A DNA stretch of 64,000 nt from Ignavibacteriales bacterium (GCA_026390815.1 JAPLFH010000046.1:62001-126000); one strand, 5' to 3'; positions 1 through 8,965 are shown, numbered from the stretch's first letter. Translations and numbers: made by a program. Notes: a model not told the origin generated them from the sequence alone.

Positions 1-1
1 T

Positions 2-316
2 GATGAAGTTCTGGATGAAAACCAAGATCCCCTACAATTTCATCTTTCACAAAATTATCCTAATCCATTCAATCCAACTACAGCGATTTCATATGTCATA
101 CCTAAATCGTCATTCGTAGTTCTAAAAGTTTTTGATGTTTTAGGAAATGAAGTTTCAACTCTGGTAAATGAGAATAAGCTTGCAGGAAGTTACGCAGTTT
201 ATTTTAATATTAAAGATCTGCCTGAAGGAAAGGCTGGTCTTTCATCCGGGATTTATTTTTACAAACTTCAAGTTGATAATTATATTCAAACGAGAAAAAT
301 GACCATTCTGAAATAA
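2..316 (+). CDS. C-terminal end of a secreted protein with T9SS/Por sorting domain (partial at left edge)
   Basis: Open from the window edge to a TAA at 314-316, about 104 codons. The visible part contains NYPNPFNP near its start, then a beta-sandwich pattern (VLKVFDVLGNEV, SGIYFYKLQ, TRKMTILK). This is the typical Por secretion-system C-terminal sorting domain of Ignavibacteria and related FCB bacteria, which directs export through the type IX system and is usually cleaved at the cell surface. The functional domain of this protein lies outside the window, so its activity cannot be stated. The same domain type ends the protein at 17284-19041. Family call is secure, the full protein unknown. 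Confidence 0.9.
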   Translation, partial: DEVLDENQDPLQFHLSQNYPNPFNPTTAISYVIPKSSFVVLKVFDVLGNEVSTLVNENKLAGSYAVYFNIKDLPEGKAGLSSGIYFYKLQVDNYIQTRKMTILK

Positions 317-425
317 AAGTGATTAATAAAAAACATCAATTTCAACTCATTTCATTTTTACTTTTTTAGTATAGCTATAATTTCATAGTTTTACATCAAG
401 AATTATTTAGAAAGAATTTTATAAG

Positions 426-1166
426 ATGATTGTTTTAAAAAGTATCCTGTTCAATCAATTCCCGGAATTAATTTTTGGTTTTAGTACTAAAGTATGGAAT
501 AATGAAATTCCTCCTTACTATTTCAACCTTTCACTTAGTGTTGGTGATGATGAGGAAATAGTAAAAAAAAACCGTGAGCAATTTTTTAACTTTCTTGAAT
601 TAGGATTAGATAAAATTGTATTTCAAAAGCAAATCCATAGCGATATTGTTAAGTACGTGGATAAACCTGGTTTTTCAGGCGAAGGTGATTCTTTAATTAC
701 TGATAAACCAAATATTGGATTGGCGGTATCTGTCGGTGATTGCACACCAATCTTTATTTACGATAAACTAAATAAAGTGATTTCTGCTGTTCATTCCGGT
801 TGGCGTAGCACTCAGAAACAAATCCTTAAAAAAACTCTTCAAAAACTAAAAGATGATTTCAATTCTCAACCAGAAAATATTTATGCTTATATCGGTCCAT
901 CAATTACACAAAAAAATTATGAAGTTGGAAACGAAGTTGCGGAATTGTTTGATCCGAAATATTCAATGCCAGTAGGTGAAAAATTTCTGCTTAATGTTCA
1001 AAAAGTAAATTATGATATGTTAATTAAATTTGGTATTCCTTCCACTCACATCCAGGTTTCTAATCTTTGCACTTATGAATCCAAAAACATGCTTCACTCC
1101 TACCGAAGAGATGGTGCAAAATCAGGTCGTTCTTATGGTGTATTAGCGTTTAAAAGTAAATTATGA
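426..1166 (+). CDS. pgeF: PgeF/YfiH family laccase-domain protein (purine nucleoside phosphorylase/peptidoglycan editing factor)
   Basis: 246 aa, normal length for the YfiH/PgeF (DUF152) family. The metal-binding signatures are visible: KQIHSD (about residue 70), VGDCTPIF with the conserved Cys, and AVHSGWR, followed by YIGPSI and a C-terminal SYRRDG. Family members are cytosolic enzymes reported as purine nucleoside phosphorylase/adenosine deaminase-like and, in E. coli, as an editing factor preventing L-Ser misincorporation into peptidoglycan. ATG start; its stop overlaps the start of the next gene by 4 nt (ATGA), suggesting translational coupling. Exact substrate here is inference. Confidence 0.9.
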   Translation: MIVLKSILFNQFPELIFGFSTKVWNNEIPPYYFNLSLSVGDDEEIVKKNREQFFNFLELGLDKIVFQKQIHSDIVKYVDKPGFSGEGDSLITDKPNIGLAVSVGDCTPIFIYDKLNKVISAVHSGWRSTQKQILKKTLQKLKDDFNSQPENIYAYIGPSITQKNYEVGNEVAELFDPKYSMPVGEKFLLNVQKVNYDMLIKFGIPSTHIQVSNLCTYESKNMLHSYRRDGAKSGRSYGVLAFKSKL

Positions 1167-2077
1167 AATCAGAAAATTTAAAAACTTTTTTAGGCTATAT
1201 AGTAATTTGCCTGGTTTGGGGTTCTACCTGGATGGCAATACGGATAGGGTTGGATTCAATGCCACCACTGCTTTCTGCGGGATTCAGATTTCTACTTGCT
1301 TCTGTATTTGTATTAATAATAATGCGGTTTATGGGATTAAGAATTCAAGTTGATGGAACTTCACTTATTATTTACCTGGTAATGTGTATCTTCTCTTACA
1401 TATTACCATTTGGATTTGTTTATTGGGGGGAAAAATATGTAAACTCCGGAGTTGCTTCCATTTTATTCGCATCGTTTCCGTTGTTTGTCGCTGTCTTTTC
1501 CAAGATGGCTTTTCCTAAAGATAGAATTGGCAATTTTAGTTTAATTGGAATAATCGCCGGCTTTGCTGGTATCGTTGTAATTTTCTCGAATGATCTCTCT
1601 ATGAACCTTACACTTAATCTTTATGGGATGATAGTTATTGTTCTTAGTTCATTAATGCAAGCAGGTATAGCGGTTGCAATAAAAAAATATGGGAAGCATT
1701 TAAATCCACTTTCTATGAACTTCATTCCTATTTTTTTTGCAGGAATTGTTCTAACTCTTGTTGGTTGGATGTTTGAGGATACAACTTCAATGAAAATAGA
1801 TTCCAAAGCTGTATTTACAGTAACATATCTGGCGTTGTTTGGGACGGTTGTTGCGTTTACAACTTACTACTGGCTATTGAAAAGAATGAGCGTAGTATTT
1901 TTATCGCTTAGTTCTTTCATTACTCCAATTATTGCAGTAATTGTTGGCTGGATTTTTCTTAATGAAAAATTAAGTGAAAGAACTTTATTAGGCAGTTTAC
2001 TGGTGCTAATCGGAATTTTATTTGCTAATTTTAATGGTCTTAAAAATTATTATTATTCAAAATTTAAGAACGGTTAA
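1163..2077 (+). CDS. EamA/DMT-superfamily transporter
   Basis: 304 aa with about ten hydrophobic segments in two repeated halves, the layout of the drug/metabolite transporter EamA family. The N-terminus carries the usual LVWGSTWMAIRIG motif and the second half ends with the FLNEKLSERTLLGSLLVLIGI pattern. It is an inner-membrane exporter or permease of unknown substrate. It overlaps pgeF by 4 nt upstream and folB by 1 nt downstream, so the three probably share one transcript, but the substrate cannot be deduced from this context. Confidence 0.88.
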   Translation: MKSENLKTFLGYIVICLVWGSTWMAIRIGLDSMPPLLSAGFRFLLASVFVLIIMRFMGLRIQVDGTSLIIYLVMCIFSYILPFGFVYWGEKYVNSGVASILFASFPLFVAVFSKMAFPKDRIGNFSLIGIIAGFAGIVVIFSNDLSMNLTLNLYGMIVIVLSSLMQAGIAVAIKKYGKHLNPLSMNFIPIFFAGIVLTLVGWMFEDTTSMKIDSKAVFTVTYLALFGTVVAFTTYYWLLKRMSVVFLSLSSFITPIIAVIVGWIFLNEKLSERTLLGSLLVLIGILFANFNGLKNYYYSKFKNG

Positions 2078-2448
2078 TGATTAATGTAATACGGATAAAA
2101 AAAGCAGCTTTTTACGCATATCATGGTGTGCTTACAGAAGAGCAAAATGTTGGTGGAAAATTTGAAGCTGATGTTGATTTGTACACAGATTTTAGTGAAG
2201 CAGCTACAAACGACAATTTGAAATATACAATTGATTACTCGAAAGTATATAAATTTATTAACAAGCTTGCCTTGGAAAAAAAATATTATTTAATTGAAAC
2301 GCTGGCAACCCGGATTGCTGATGGAATATTAGAACAATTTTCCAGAGTTTCCAAGGTTGCGGTAAGAGTAAGAAAACATACTGTCCCTATTGGTGGTTAT
2401 GTAGATTATGTTGAGGTGGAAATAATTAAAGCGAAAGGAGAAGTTTAG
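2077..2448 (+). CDS. folB: Dihydroneopterin aldolase
   Basis: 123 aa, the usual length for FolB. It begins IRIKKAAFYAYHGVLTEEQ, the YHGV...E pattern with the catalytic Glu, and ends with VRVRKHTVPIGGYVDYVEVEI, containing the conserved Lys-x-x-x-PI motif. FolB converts 7,8-dihydroneopterin to 6-hydroxymethyl-7,8-dihydropterin and glycolaldehyde in folate synthesis. ATG overlaps the previous stop by one base and folK follows directly, so substrate hand-off between consecutive pathway steps is encoded in adjacent genes. Confidence 0.93.
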   Translation: MINVIRIKKAAFYAYHGVLTEEQNVGGKFEADVDLYTDFSEAATNDNLKYTIDYSKVYKFINKLALEKKYYLIETLATRIADGILEQFSRVSKVAVRVRKHTVPIGGYVDYVEVEIIKAKGEV

Positions 2449-2458
2449 TTTTATTTTG

Positions 2459-2965
2459 ATGACGGAAAACATTTTTTTAGGATTAGGTTCAAATAAGGGG
2501 GATAGATTAGAATTTATTAAAACAGCAATCCGTAAAATCCGGGAAGATAAAGAATCAAGGATTGTGGCAATTTCATCAGTTTACGAAAGTGAACCGTATG
2601 GAAATAAAAGTCAAAATTGTTTTTTAAATGCTGTTGTTAAAATTAAAAGTGAGCGCTCATTAACTTCCTTGTGCCAATGGATAAAAAATCTTGAAAAAGA
2701 AATTGGAAGAATTCCGGGAGAGAAATGGGGACCGAGAGAAATTGATATCGATTTACTTTTTTTCAGTAACCTGATCCACAAGGATGATTGTTTACAGATA
2801 CCGCACAAAGAAATTTTGATGCGGGATTTTGTAGTTGTTCCTATGCAGGAAATTGTACCGGAATTTGAGCATCCAATAGAAAAGATTAAGATGAAAGATA
2901 TTAAGTTGAACGATATAGAAAAGCTGATCTTTAAAAAGTATAATTTGGATCTTTCAAACTTGTAA
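2459..2965 (+). CDS. folK: 6-hydroxymethyl-7,8-dihydropterin pyrophosphokinase
   Basis: 168 aa. NIFLGLGSNKGDR at the N-terminus and GPREIDIDLLFF near residue 100 are the two HPPK signatures (the DIDLL aspartates bind Mg-ATP). It pyrophosphorylates 6-hydroxymethyl-7,8-dihydropterin for FolP. The ATG at 2459 is chosen; a TTG immediately before it (2456) would add one residue. An AAGGAG at 2435-2440 is rather far upstream, so the start remains slightly uncertain. Lies between folB and the nucleoside kinase gene. Confidence 0.93.
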   Translation: MTENIFLGLGSNKGDRLEFIKTAIRKIREDKESRIVAISSVYESEPYGNKSQNCFLNAVVKIKSERSLTSLCQWIKNLEKEIGRIPGEKWGPREIDIDLLFFSNLIHKDDCLQIPHKEILMRDFVVVPMQEIVPEFEHPIEKIKMKDIKLNDIEKLIFKKYNLDLSNL

Positions 2966-2978
2966 GGAGAAAAAGAAA

Positions 2979-3632
2979 TTGACTGAACCATCCGAAGTAA
3001 AATATATCGCAATAGAAGGAGTAATCGGATCCGGTAAAACTTCGCTGGCAAAAAAAATCAACGATAAGCTTAAAGCAAATTTAATTTTGGAACAGTTTGA
3101 GCACAATCCTTTCCTGGATAAGTTTTACCTTGATAGAAAGAGATATGCTTTTCAAACTCAAATGTTCTTCCTGATAAATCGATTCAAACAGCAGCAGGAA
3201 CTAAACCAGGAAAATCTTTTTTCGGAGTATTTGGTTGCAGATTACATTTTTGACAAAGATAAAATTTTTGCATACCTGAATCTTGAAGGTGAAGAGCTTA
3301 AACTTTATGAAACAGTATTTCCGCTGCTTTACCGTGATTTACGCAAACCAGATTTGGTAATATTTTTGCAATCCAGTGTTGATCGTTTGATGCACAACAT
3401 AAAAAGAAGAAACAGACGAATAGAAAGAAATATTTCCAGAAGTTATATTGAAGAACTAAGTGAAGCATATAATAATTTCTTTTTTAAATACAATAATACA
3501 CCTTTGTTAATAGTGAACACAACTCAAGTGGATTTTGTTAACAATGAACAGGATTTTAATGAAATCTATTTTCAAATTTTTAGAGAAGATAGAGGAGTTT
3601 ATGAATATTTTAAACCGGAAACTAAGGATTAG
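2979..3632 (+). CDS. Deoxynucleoside kinase (deoxyadenosine/deoxyguanosine kinase type)
   Basis: 217 aa. P-loop at about residues 14-21 (EGVIGSGKTSL), then LEQFEHNPFLDKFYLD, and an ADYIFDKDKIFA motif corresponding to the DRS-like substrate loop of the dNK family, and an arginine-rich lid (RRNRRIERN). The enzyme phosphorylates purine deoxynucleosides in salvage. Start is a TTG at 2979, preceded at good distance by AAGGAG (2966-2971); no ATG is available nearby. This combination of folK followed by dNK is common in FCB genomes. Confidence 0.88.
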   Translation: MTEPSEVKYIAIEGVIGSGKTSLAKKINDKLKANLILEQFEHNPFLDKFYLDRKRYAFQTQMFFLINRFKQQQELNQENLFSEYLVADYIFDKDKIFAYLNLEGEELKLYETVFPLLYRDLRKPDLVIFLQSSVDRLMHNIKRRNRRIERNISRSYIEELSEAYNNFFFKYNNTPLLIVNTTQVDFVNNEQDFNEIYFQIFREDRGVYEYFKPETKD

Positions 3633-3635
3633 GTA

Positions 3636-3854
3636 ATGTTCAGATTTATATTTCTGTCATTTTTGGTATATATTATTTTCAAAGTGTTAAATTATTTTTG
3701 GCGGATGATTGTAGTCTCCACTCAAACCAAGGGTAACAATGCTGATTACAAAACTCCCAAAGAATCAACTAACAACAAATATAATATACAGCAAAAGGAT
3801 ATTGTGGATGCTAATTTTGAAGAGATTAAAGAGAATAAGGAGAAGCCAAATTAA
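3636..3854 (+). CDS. Small membrane protein of unknown function (DUF4834-like)
   Basis: 72 aa. One N-terminal hydrophobic helix (residues 2-25) followed by a polar, Lys/Asn/Glu-rich tail. Starts 3 nt after the kinase stop, so it belongs to the same operon. Its size, position and profile resemble the small DUF4834 proteins that often sit here in Bacteroidota, but that is recall, not a search. No function is proposed. Confidence 0.6.
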   Translation: MFRFIFLSFLVYIIFKVLNYFWRMIVVSTQTKGNNADYKTPKESTNNKYNIQQKDIVDANFEEIKENKEKPN

Positions 3855-3978
3855 TTTTAATATACACAGCACCAATTAAATGGTTCAAATGATTTATTTT
3901 AATGAGCCAACGGCAAGGTACAATTATCTGAACAAATTAAAAGGTTATTTATCTAAATAAATCCACCAGAGAAATTAG

Positions 3979-6000
3979 TTGGGTAAATCTTTTCTAAATA
4001 CCATCCTAAAGAAAATCTTTGAATTACTTCCAAATAAAAACAATGATATTGGAACCCCAAATAAAATTTTAATTGTAAGGCAGCATAATCAACTTGGTGA
4101 TTTGCTTGCAACGGTATCCTTCTTCAAAGCAATTAAAGAAAAATTCCCTATTTCAAAAATCACTTTGATAGTTAGCCCGGAAAACTTTGCTGCTATTACT
4201 AAAAATAAATTTGTTGATAGCTATTTCATATTTAATAAAAGAAAACTTTACAATCCTGTCTATTTCTTCAAATTTGCCAAACTTTTAAGAACCAAGTATG
4301 ATTTAGCTATTGTTCCTGTTACAGTTTCTATATCTTTTACAAGTAATTTCTTGGCGCGGATATCAAACTCAAAATCAAGGATTGGTATTGAAGAACTTAG
4401 TGGCAAAAAAAACGATTATAATTTCTTCTTTGATAGACGAGTTGCGATGGATTGGCGAAAGCATCCGGATGCTAATGTAGCCGATTTTTGTCTTGATATG
4501 ATTCGTCCTTTTGGAATAACTACTTCCAACCTTAAGTCGGAAATTTCATTTGAGGAAAGTGATAATAAAAATGCTGAGAAATTTATTTCTTTGCTTGAAA
4601 GAAAAGGCGATGAATTACTAATCGGTTTTCATATAGGCGCAGGAAAACCACCAAACCGCTGGTCGCTGGATAAATTTGCGGAGTTGCTGAATAAATTAAA
4701 CAAGAACTACAAAGCAAAATTTTATATAACGGGAAGTAACGCTGATAAAAATGAGATAGATTACCTCCAAAGAAAAATCAATATTCCTGTAAAATTATTT
4801 TTAAACAAACAGATTCCAGAAGTTGCTGCAATAATATCAATTTCAAATTTATTCATAACAAACGATACCGGAATTATGCATGTTGCCGGCACAACAAATA
4901 CTTCACAGATATCAATCTTTGGTCCAACAAATCCATTTAACTGGGCTCCAATCGGTAGAAATAAATATTTCCTGCGTAAGTCAGATTTGATTGACGATGT
5001 TACGGTTGAAGATGTTTTTGTTTTGTGCAAAGAGATTCTGCATCCAAAGAAAGTTAGCGGTGAGTATATTCTTGCTATAATTGATTGCGGTTCCAACTCT
5101 TTTCATTTAGTTATCGCTAAAGTATCGGATAATGGCAGCTTCCAAATCGTAAAACACGAAAGGGAAGTTGTTAGGATTGGTGGTGGTAGCGGCGCATCCA
5201 AAATAATTTCAACTGAAGTTATCCAAAGAGCCATTACAACTTTGAAAAAATTTAGTATCATTGCACTTTCCTTCGACGCACAAATTCGTGCAGTTGCAAC
5301 AAGCTCCATTCGAGAAGCACAAAACCAAATTGAGTTTCTTCAAAAAGTGGTTAAAGAAACTGGAATTGAGATAAATGTAATAGATGGAATTGAGGAAGCC
5401 CGCCTGATCTTTCTCGGAATTCAAAAAGCAATTCCAACTTTAAATCAAAAAATATTGTGCATAGATATTGGCGGTGGTAGTACTGAATTTATAATTGGAC
5501 TAAATGAAAAAATTTTATTTTCATCAAGCGTTAAACTTGGTGCAGTTCGTCTTTCAAAAATGTTCTTCCCGGATTTCATAATTACTGAAGAAGGAATCAA
5601 GAGTTGTTTAAATCATATTCAGGAAATAATTTCTCCGGTGGTTAAAGAAATTCAAGAGATTGGTTTTGAAAAATGTATCGGAACCTCTGGCACAATTATG
5701 TCCTTAGCTTTTATGATCAAAGCAATGAAAGGTGAAACTCTGATTGAATCTTATACAGTTAATAATTATACGTTTTCAAAAGATGAATTTGAAAAGATTG
5801 AGCAATCTATTTTAGATAAGACTACAGCAGAGCAAAGAGGAAAAATTCCAGGAATTGATATTGAGAGGGCAGACATAATTCCTGCTGGAGGAGTAATTTT
5901 GTCTTCATTAATTAATCAGCTTTCAATTGATGAAATTACTGTTTCTGGTTTTGCGATAAGAGAAGGAATTATTTTAGATGCTATTGCCGCTAATTCTTAA
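3979..6000 (+). CDS. Fusion of a glycosyltransferase family 9 (heptosyltransferase-like) with a Ppx/GppA phosphatase
   Basis: 673 aa, two complete domains in one frame. Residues about 25-355 are GT9: NKILIVRQHNQLGDLLA at the N-terminus, IGAGKPPNRW, then TNDTGIMHVAGTTNT and FGPTNPFNW, the nucleotide-sugar site. Residues about 362-673 are Ppx/GppA: LAIIDCGSNSFHLVIA (phosphate 1), ATSSIREAQN, CIDIGGGSTEF (phosphate 2), IGTSGTIMSL and ERADIIPAGG. The first half would transfer a heptose-like sugar to a lipid-linked glycan; the second would hydrolyse polyphosphate or pppGpp. The linker is only a few residues and no in-frame start codon opens the second domain, so this looks like a genuine fusion. 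Start TTG at 3979; a stop lies immediately upstream. Confidence 0.85.
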   Translation: MGKSFLNTILKKIFELLPNKNNDIGTPNKILIVRQHNQLGDLLATVSFFKAIKEKFPISKITLIVSPENFAAITKNKFVDSYFIFNKRKLYNPVYFFKFAKLLRTKYDLAIVPVTVSISFTSNFLARISNSKSRIGIEELSGKKNDYNFFFDRRVAMDWRKHPDANVADFCLDMIRPFGITTSNLKSEISFEESDNKNAEKFISLLERKGDELLIGFHIGAGKPPNRWSLDKFAELLNKLNKNYKAKFYITGSNADKNEIDYLQRKINIPVKLFLNKQIPEVAAIISISNLFITNDTGIMHVAGTTNTSQISIFGPTNPFNWAPIGRNKYFLRKSDLIDDVTVEDVFVLCKEILHPKKVSGEYILAIIDCGSNSFHLVIAKVSDNGSFQIVKHEREVVRIGGGSGASKIISTEVIQRAITTLKKFSIIALSFDAQIRAVATSSIREAQNQIEFLQKVVKETGIEINVIDGIEEARLIFLGIQKAIPTLNQKILCIDIGGGSTEFIIGLNEKILFSSSVKLGAVRLSKMFFPDFIITEEGIKSCLNHIQEIISPVVKEIQEIGFEKCIGTSGTIMSLAFMIKAMKGETLIESYTVNNYTFSKDEFEKIEQSILDKTTAEQRGKIPGIDIERADIIPAGGVILSSLINQLSIDEITVSGFAIREGIILDAIAANS

Positions 6001-6172
6001 CTGGTTTTCAAATTAACCGATTGATAATTGTTTTTTCTCTTAGTATTGCATATTGATGTTAATTTGGTACAATGTTACTTTAAGATCAGAATTCATTAAA
6101 ATTTATTTTTACGCGCTCAAAATTCATAATAAATTAAAATTACTCGCGAACAATATTATAGGAGAAATTATC

Positions 6173-6676
6173 ATGCACGAAAAAAGTATTGTACTATTAA
6201 ACAAAGCGATTGCAGATGAGTTATCGGCGGTTCATCAATATATGTATTTTCATTTTCAGTGTGATGACCAGGGACTTGATCTGCTTTCAAATTTATTTAG
6301 AAGAACAGCTATTGAAGAGATGCTTCATATCGAAAGACTTGCAGAAAGAATTTTATTTCTTAAAGGTGAGGTGGAAATGGCTGCTTCTGAACCTGTAAAG
6401 AAAATAAATGCGGTAGAAGAAATGTTGAAAACTGCATCTGCTATGGAGCAGGGAAGTGCTAGGGATTATAATCTTTGGGCAAACGAATGTTCTGCAAATG
6501 CAGATTCAGTTTCCAAACAGCTATTCGAAAGTCTTGTTGTTGATGAAGAACGTCACTACGATCAATATGATAAAGAACTGGATAATCTTAAAAAATTTGG
6601 TGACCGCTATCTTGCATTGCAATCAATTGAGCGAAGCAAGACACTAAATACTGCAGTTGGTGGAATCCAGAATTAG
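6173..6676 (+). CDS. bfr: Bacterioferritin
   Basis: 167 aa four-helix ferritin-like protein. Ferroxidase ligands of Bfr can be matched by alignment from memory: E16, Y23, E49 with H52, a Glu in SAMEQGS, and E/H in VDEERH. M50 sits at the position of the heme-ligating Met of E. coli Bfr, so heme binding is plausible. The start ATG at 6173 has a clear AGGAG 8 nt upstream (6160-6164); the longer reading from 6053 adds a non-homologous N-terminus and is rejected. Stores iron as ferric mineral in the cytosol. Monocistronic between unrelated genes. Confidence 0.92.
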   Translation: MHEKSIVLLNKAIADELSAVHQYMYFHFQCDDQGLDLLSNLFRRTAIEEMLHIERLAERILFLKGEVEMAASEPVKKINAVEEMLKTASAMEQGSARDYNLWANECSANADSVSKQLFESLVVDEERHYDQYDKELDNLKKFGDRYLALQSIERSKTLNTAVGGIQN

Positions 6677-6724
6677 GGTTTAATAAAATACAAAGTTGGG
6701 GAATTGAATGAAAGAAAATGAAAA

Positions 6725-6763
6725 AATGAGATTTGAAGAAAAACTTTTTTTTCAAGTCTCATT
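6725..6763. terminator. Long stem-loop between bfr and asnS
   Basis: AATGAGATTTGAA (6725-6737) pairs with TTCAAGTCTCATT (6751-6763) over 13 positions with one G-U; the A-rich and T-rich inner flanks can extend the stem. On the plus strand no T-run follows; on the minus strand six T follow, like an intrinsic terminator, yet no minus-strand gene ends here. It may end bfr transcription or be a small dispersed element. Confidence 0.45.
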
Positions 6764-6868
6764 GGTTGTATTCAAATCAATCTCATCACAAATACTTTAC
6801 CTTCTTTGCATTTCAGGGCGGCAGTCATTATATTTCTAAGAAAAATTTCACATTAAAATTGATGGAAA

Positions 6869-8164
6869 ATGCAGAAAATTTATATCCAAAACCTTGCTCC
6901 GTACGTTGGGGAAACAATCACTCTAAAAGGCTGGCTTTACAATAAAAGATCAAGCGGAAAAGTAAAATTTTTAATTCTAAGAGATGGAACCGGCTTGCTT
7001 CAGTGCGTAGTATTTAAAGGTAATGTAAGTGAAGAAGTTTTTAATCTTGCTGATCGGTTAGGACAAGAATCCTCGATTGAAATTACTGGCAAGATCAAAG
7101 AAGAAAAAAGAGCTCCCGGTGGTTACGAGATGGATGCTACTGATTTAAAATTAATCAGCGAAGCTCACGATTATCCAATCACTCCAAAAGAACACGGCGT
7201 AGAATTCCTGATGGACATCCGCCATTTATGGCTTCGTTCAAATCGCCAGGTTGCAATTATGAAGGTCCGGCACAGAATAATAAAAGCGATCAGAGATTTT
7301 TTTGATGAGCGCGGATTTACTTTAATGGATTCTCCAATCCTTACACCCGCAGCTTGTGAAGGAACTTCCACTTTGTTTGAAACTCAGTACTTCGATCTTG
7401 GCAAAGCATATTTAACACAAAGCGGACAGCTTTATGCAGAAGCAAGTGCGATGGCATTAGGTAAGGTTTATACTTTCGGACCTACATTCAGAGCAGAAAA
7501 ATCTAAAACCAGAAGACATCTAACAGAATTCTGGATGGTTGAACCTGAAGTTGCTTTTAATGATTTAGATGATAACATGGATTTAGCTGAAGAATTTCTT
7601 GAGTACATTGTTCAAAGTGTTCTGAAGGACAGATTAGAAGAATTGAAAGTTCTTGAAAGAGATATTACAATGCTGGAAAAAGTTGTAAGACCTTTCCCAA
7701 GAATTTCTTATAACGAAGCTGCTGAAATCCTTAAAAAGAACAATATTGAATTTGAATACGGAACAGATCTCGGCGGTACAGATGAGACGGTCATATCAAA
7801 TCAATTTGATAGACCGGTAATGGTTCATCGTTATCCATCAGAAGTGAAAGCATTTTATATGAAACGCGATCCGCTTGATCCGACAAAAGCGTTAGCAGTT
7901 GATGTACTTGCTCCGGAAGGTTATGGAGAAATTATTGGTGGCAGCCAGAGAGAAGATGATTTTGATGCACTTCTTGGAAGAATTAAGGAACATAATCTAC
8001 CCCAGGAAGCGTTTGAATGGTATCTGGATCTCAGGCGCTTTGGATCGGTTCCTCATTCAGGATTTGGACTTGGTGTTGAAAGAACTGTTTCGTGGATTTG
8101 TGGATTAGAGCATGTTCGGGAAACAATTCCGTTTGCAAGAATGATTTACAGGAACACTCCGTAA
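6869..8164 (+). CDS. asnS: Asparaginyl-tRNA synthetase
   Basis: 431 aa, standard class IIb size. N-terminal OB-fold anticodon-binding domain (residues 1-110: VTLKGW-type motif, [14 protein letters not shown]), then the catalytic domain with motif 2 around [25 protein letters not shown] and motif 3 [15 protein letters not shown]. The sequence [11 protein letters not shown] is typical of AsnRS rather than AspRS. It charges tRNA-Asn directly. ATG 6869 chosen as the first codon matching the OB fold; a nearby ATG (6862) is out of frame. Confidence 0.95.
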   Translation: MQKIYIQNLAPYVGETITLKGWLYNKRSSGKVKFLILRDGTGLLQCVVFKGNVSEEVFNLADRLGQESSIEITGKIKEEKRAPGGYEMDATDLKLISEAHDYPITPKEHGVEFLMDIRHLWLRSNRQVAIMKVRHRIIKAIRDFFDERGFTLMDSPILTPAACEGTSTLFETQYFDLGKAYLTQSGQLYAEASAMALGKVYTFGPTFRAEKSKTRRHLTEFWMVEPEVAFNDLDDNMDLAEEFLEYIVQSVLKDRLEELKVLERDITMLEKVVRPFPRISYNEAAEILKKNNIEFEYGTDLGGTDETVISNQFDRPVMVHRYPSEVKAFYMKRDPLDPTKALAVDVLAPEGYGEIIGGSQREDDFDALLGRIKEHNLPQEAFEWYLDLRRFGSVPHSGFGLGVERTVSWICGLEHVRETIPFARMIYRNTP

Positions 8165-8287
8165 TAATTTATAATTGAAAATTGATAATTTAGAATAAAG
8201 AACAAGTAATCAGTTATTATCAAAGAATCAAATGGACCTATTACAAGAAAAAGTTGATTATCGGAATTGTCTAATTAAATTCAGAAG

Positions 8288-8306
8288 CCCTTTCCTTTGG
8301 AGAGGG
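8288..8306 (+). repeat. GC-rich hairpin of a dispersed intergenic repeat, upstream of nuoJ
   Basis: CCCTTTCC (8288-8295) and GGAGAGGG (8299-8306) form an 8-bp stem with one G-U pair and a TTT loop, followed by TTGGGGAGAGG. The element contrasts with the AT-rich surroundings and resembles a repeat seen in many FCB genomes (recall). Its tail GGAGAGG (8311-8317) is also the nuoJ ribosome binding site. Confidence 0.6.
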
Positions 8307-8319
8307 TTGGGGAGAGGCA

Positions 8320-8835
8320 ATGACATTTGAATTAATCCTTTTTATTCTATTTGCGGTCGTTGGGGCTGTTTCATCGGTTGTAATGATTACTAGACCCAAT
8401 CCCGTTATGAGCGCAATTTTTTTGGTGCTAAACTTTTTCGCATTAGCAGGATTGTATCTATTACTAAATGCTCAATTTATTTCCGTAGTTCAAATTATTG
8501 TTTATGCCGGCGCCATTATGGTTTTATTTCTGTTTGTACTGATGTTACTAAATACAAAAAGTGAATCAGAACTTTTTGGAGCAAAGAAAAAACTAAAATT
8601 GTTTGCAATCGGAATTGCTGCATTTGTATTCATCCAGATTGCCTATTTGATTTTTTACACAGCGCCTTCCGGAAAAATTAGTAAAAGTGTTGAGCTAAGT
8701 GTTAAAGCTGGAACGATTGAACAGATTGGCAGACAGCTTTATACAAATTATATTCTTCCGTTCGAAGCTGCGGGATTTTTGCTTCTGGCAGCTACAATCG
8801 GAGCGCTTGTTCTGGCAAAAAAGAAGTTTGAATAA
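8320..8835 (+). CDS. nuoJ: NADH-quinone oxidoreductase subunit J
   Basis: 171 aa, five hydrophobic segments. The start MTFELILFILFAVVG, the NPVMSAIFLVLNF segment and the third-helix pattern VQIIVYAGAIMVLFLFVLMLL are characteristic of NuoJ, including the pi-bulge region of helix 3 that couples quinone chemistry to proton pumping. ATG 8320 with GGAG 5 nt upstream. First gene of a nuoJKLMN run; nuoA-I are not upstream (asnS is), so this half-operon codes for the proton-pumping arm only. Confidence 0.94.
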   Translation: MTFELILFILFAVVGAVSSVVMITRPNPVMSAIFLVLNFFALAGLYLLLNAQFISVVQIIVYAGAIMVLFLFVLMLLNTKSESELFGAKKKLKLFAIGIAAFVFIQIAYLIFYTAPSGKISKSVELSVKAGTIEQIGRQLYTNYILPFEAAGFLLLAATIGALVLAKKKFE

Positions 8836-8843
8836 ATTACATT

Positions 8844-8905
8844 GTTTAATTGTTGCGTTGCTCAATTGTTTAATAATTTTTTCAACAACAATTTAACAAT
8901 TAAAC
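8844..8905. repeat. Inverted repeat in the nuoJ-nuoK gap
   Basis: GTTTAATTGTT (8844-8854) is perfectly inverted at 8895-8905 (AACAATTAAAC), with further partial pairing inside. The 130-nt gap between nuoJ and nuoK is unusually long for this operon and consists largely of this element. Confidence 0.5.
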
Positions 8906-8965
8906 AGTTTAGCAATTTTCAAGTGAAAAAAACAAAACGAAATACAAAGAGTAAGAGTTTAAAAG

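Noticed and set aside
3979-6000. Frameshift or misassembly joining GT9 and Ppx genes
   Set aside because: Frame is continuous, linker short and neither domain truncated; nothing in the sequence shows an error, so it is called as a fusion.
6053-6172. N-terminal extension of bacterioferritin
   Set aside because: ATG 6173 has a good ribosome site and matches the normal Bfr N-terminus; the extra 40 residues are AT-rich spacer.
6733-6945. 70-codon frame before asnS
   Set aside because: Lies over the hairpin and the asnS start in another frame, with poor composition.
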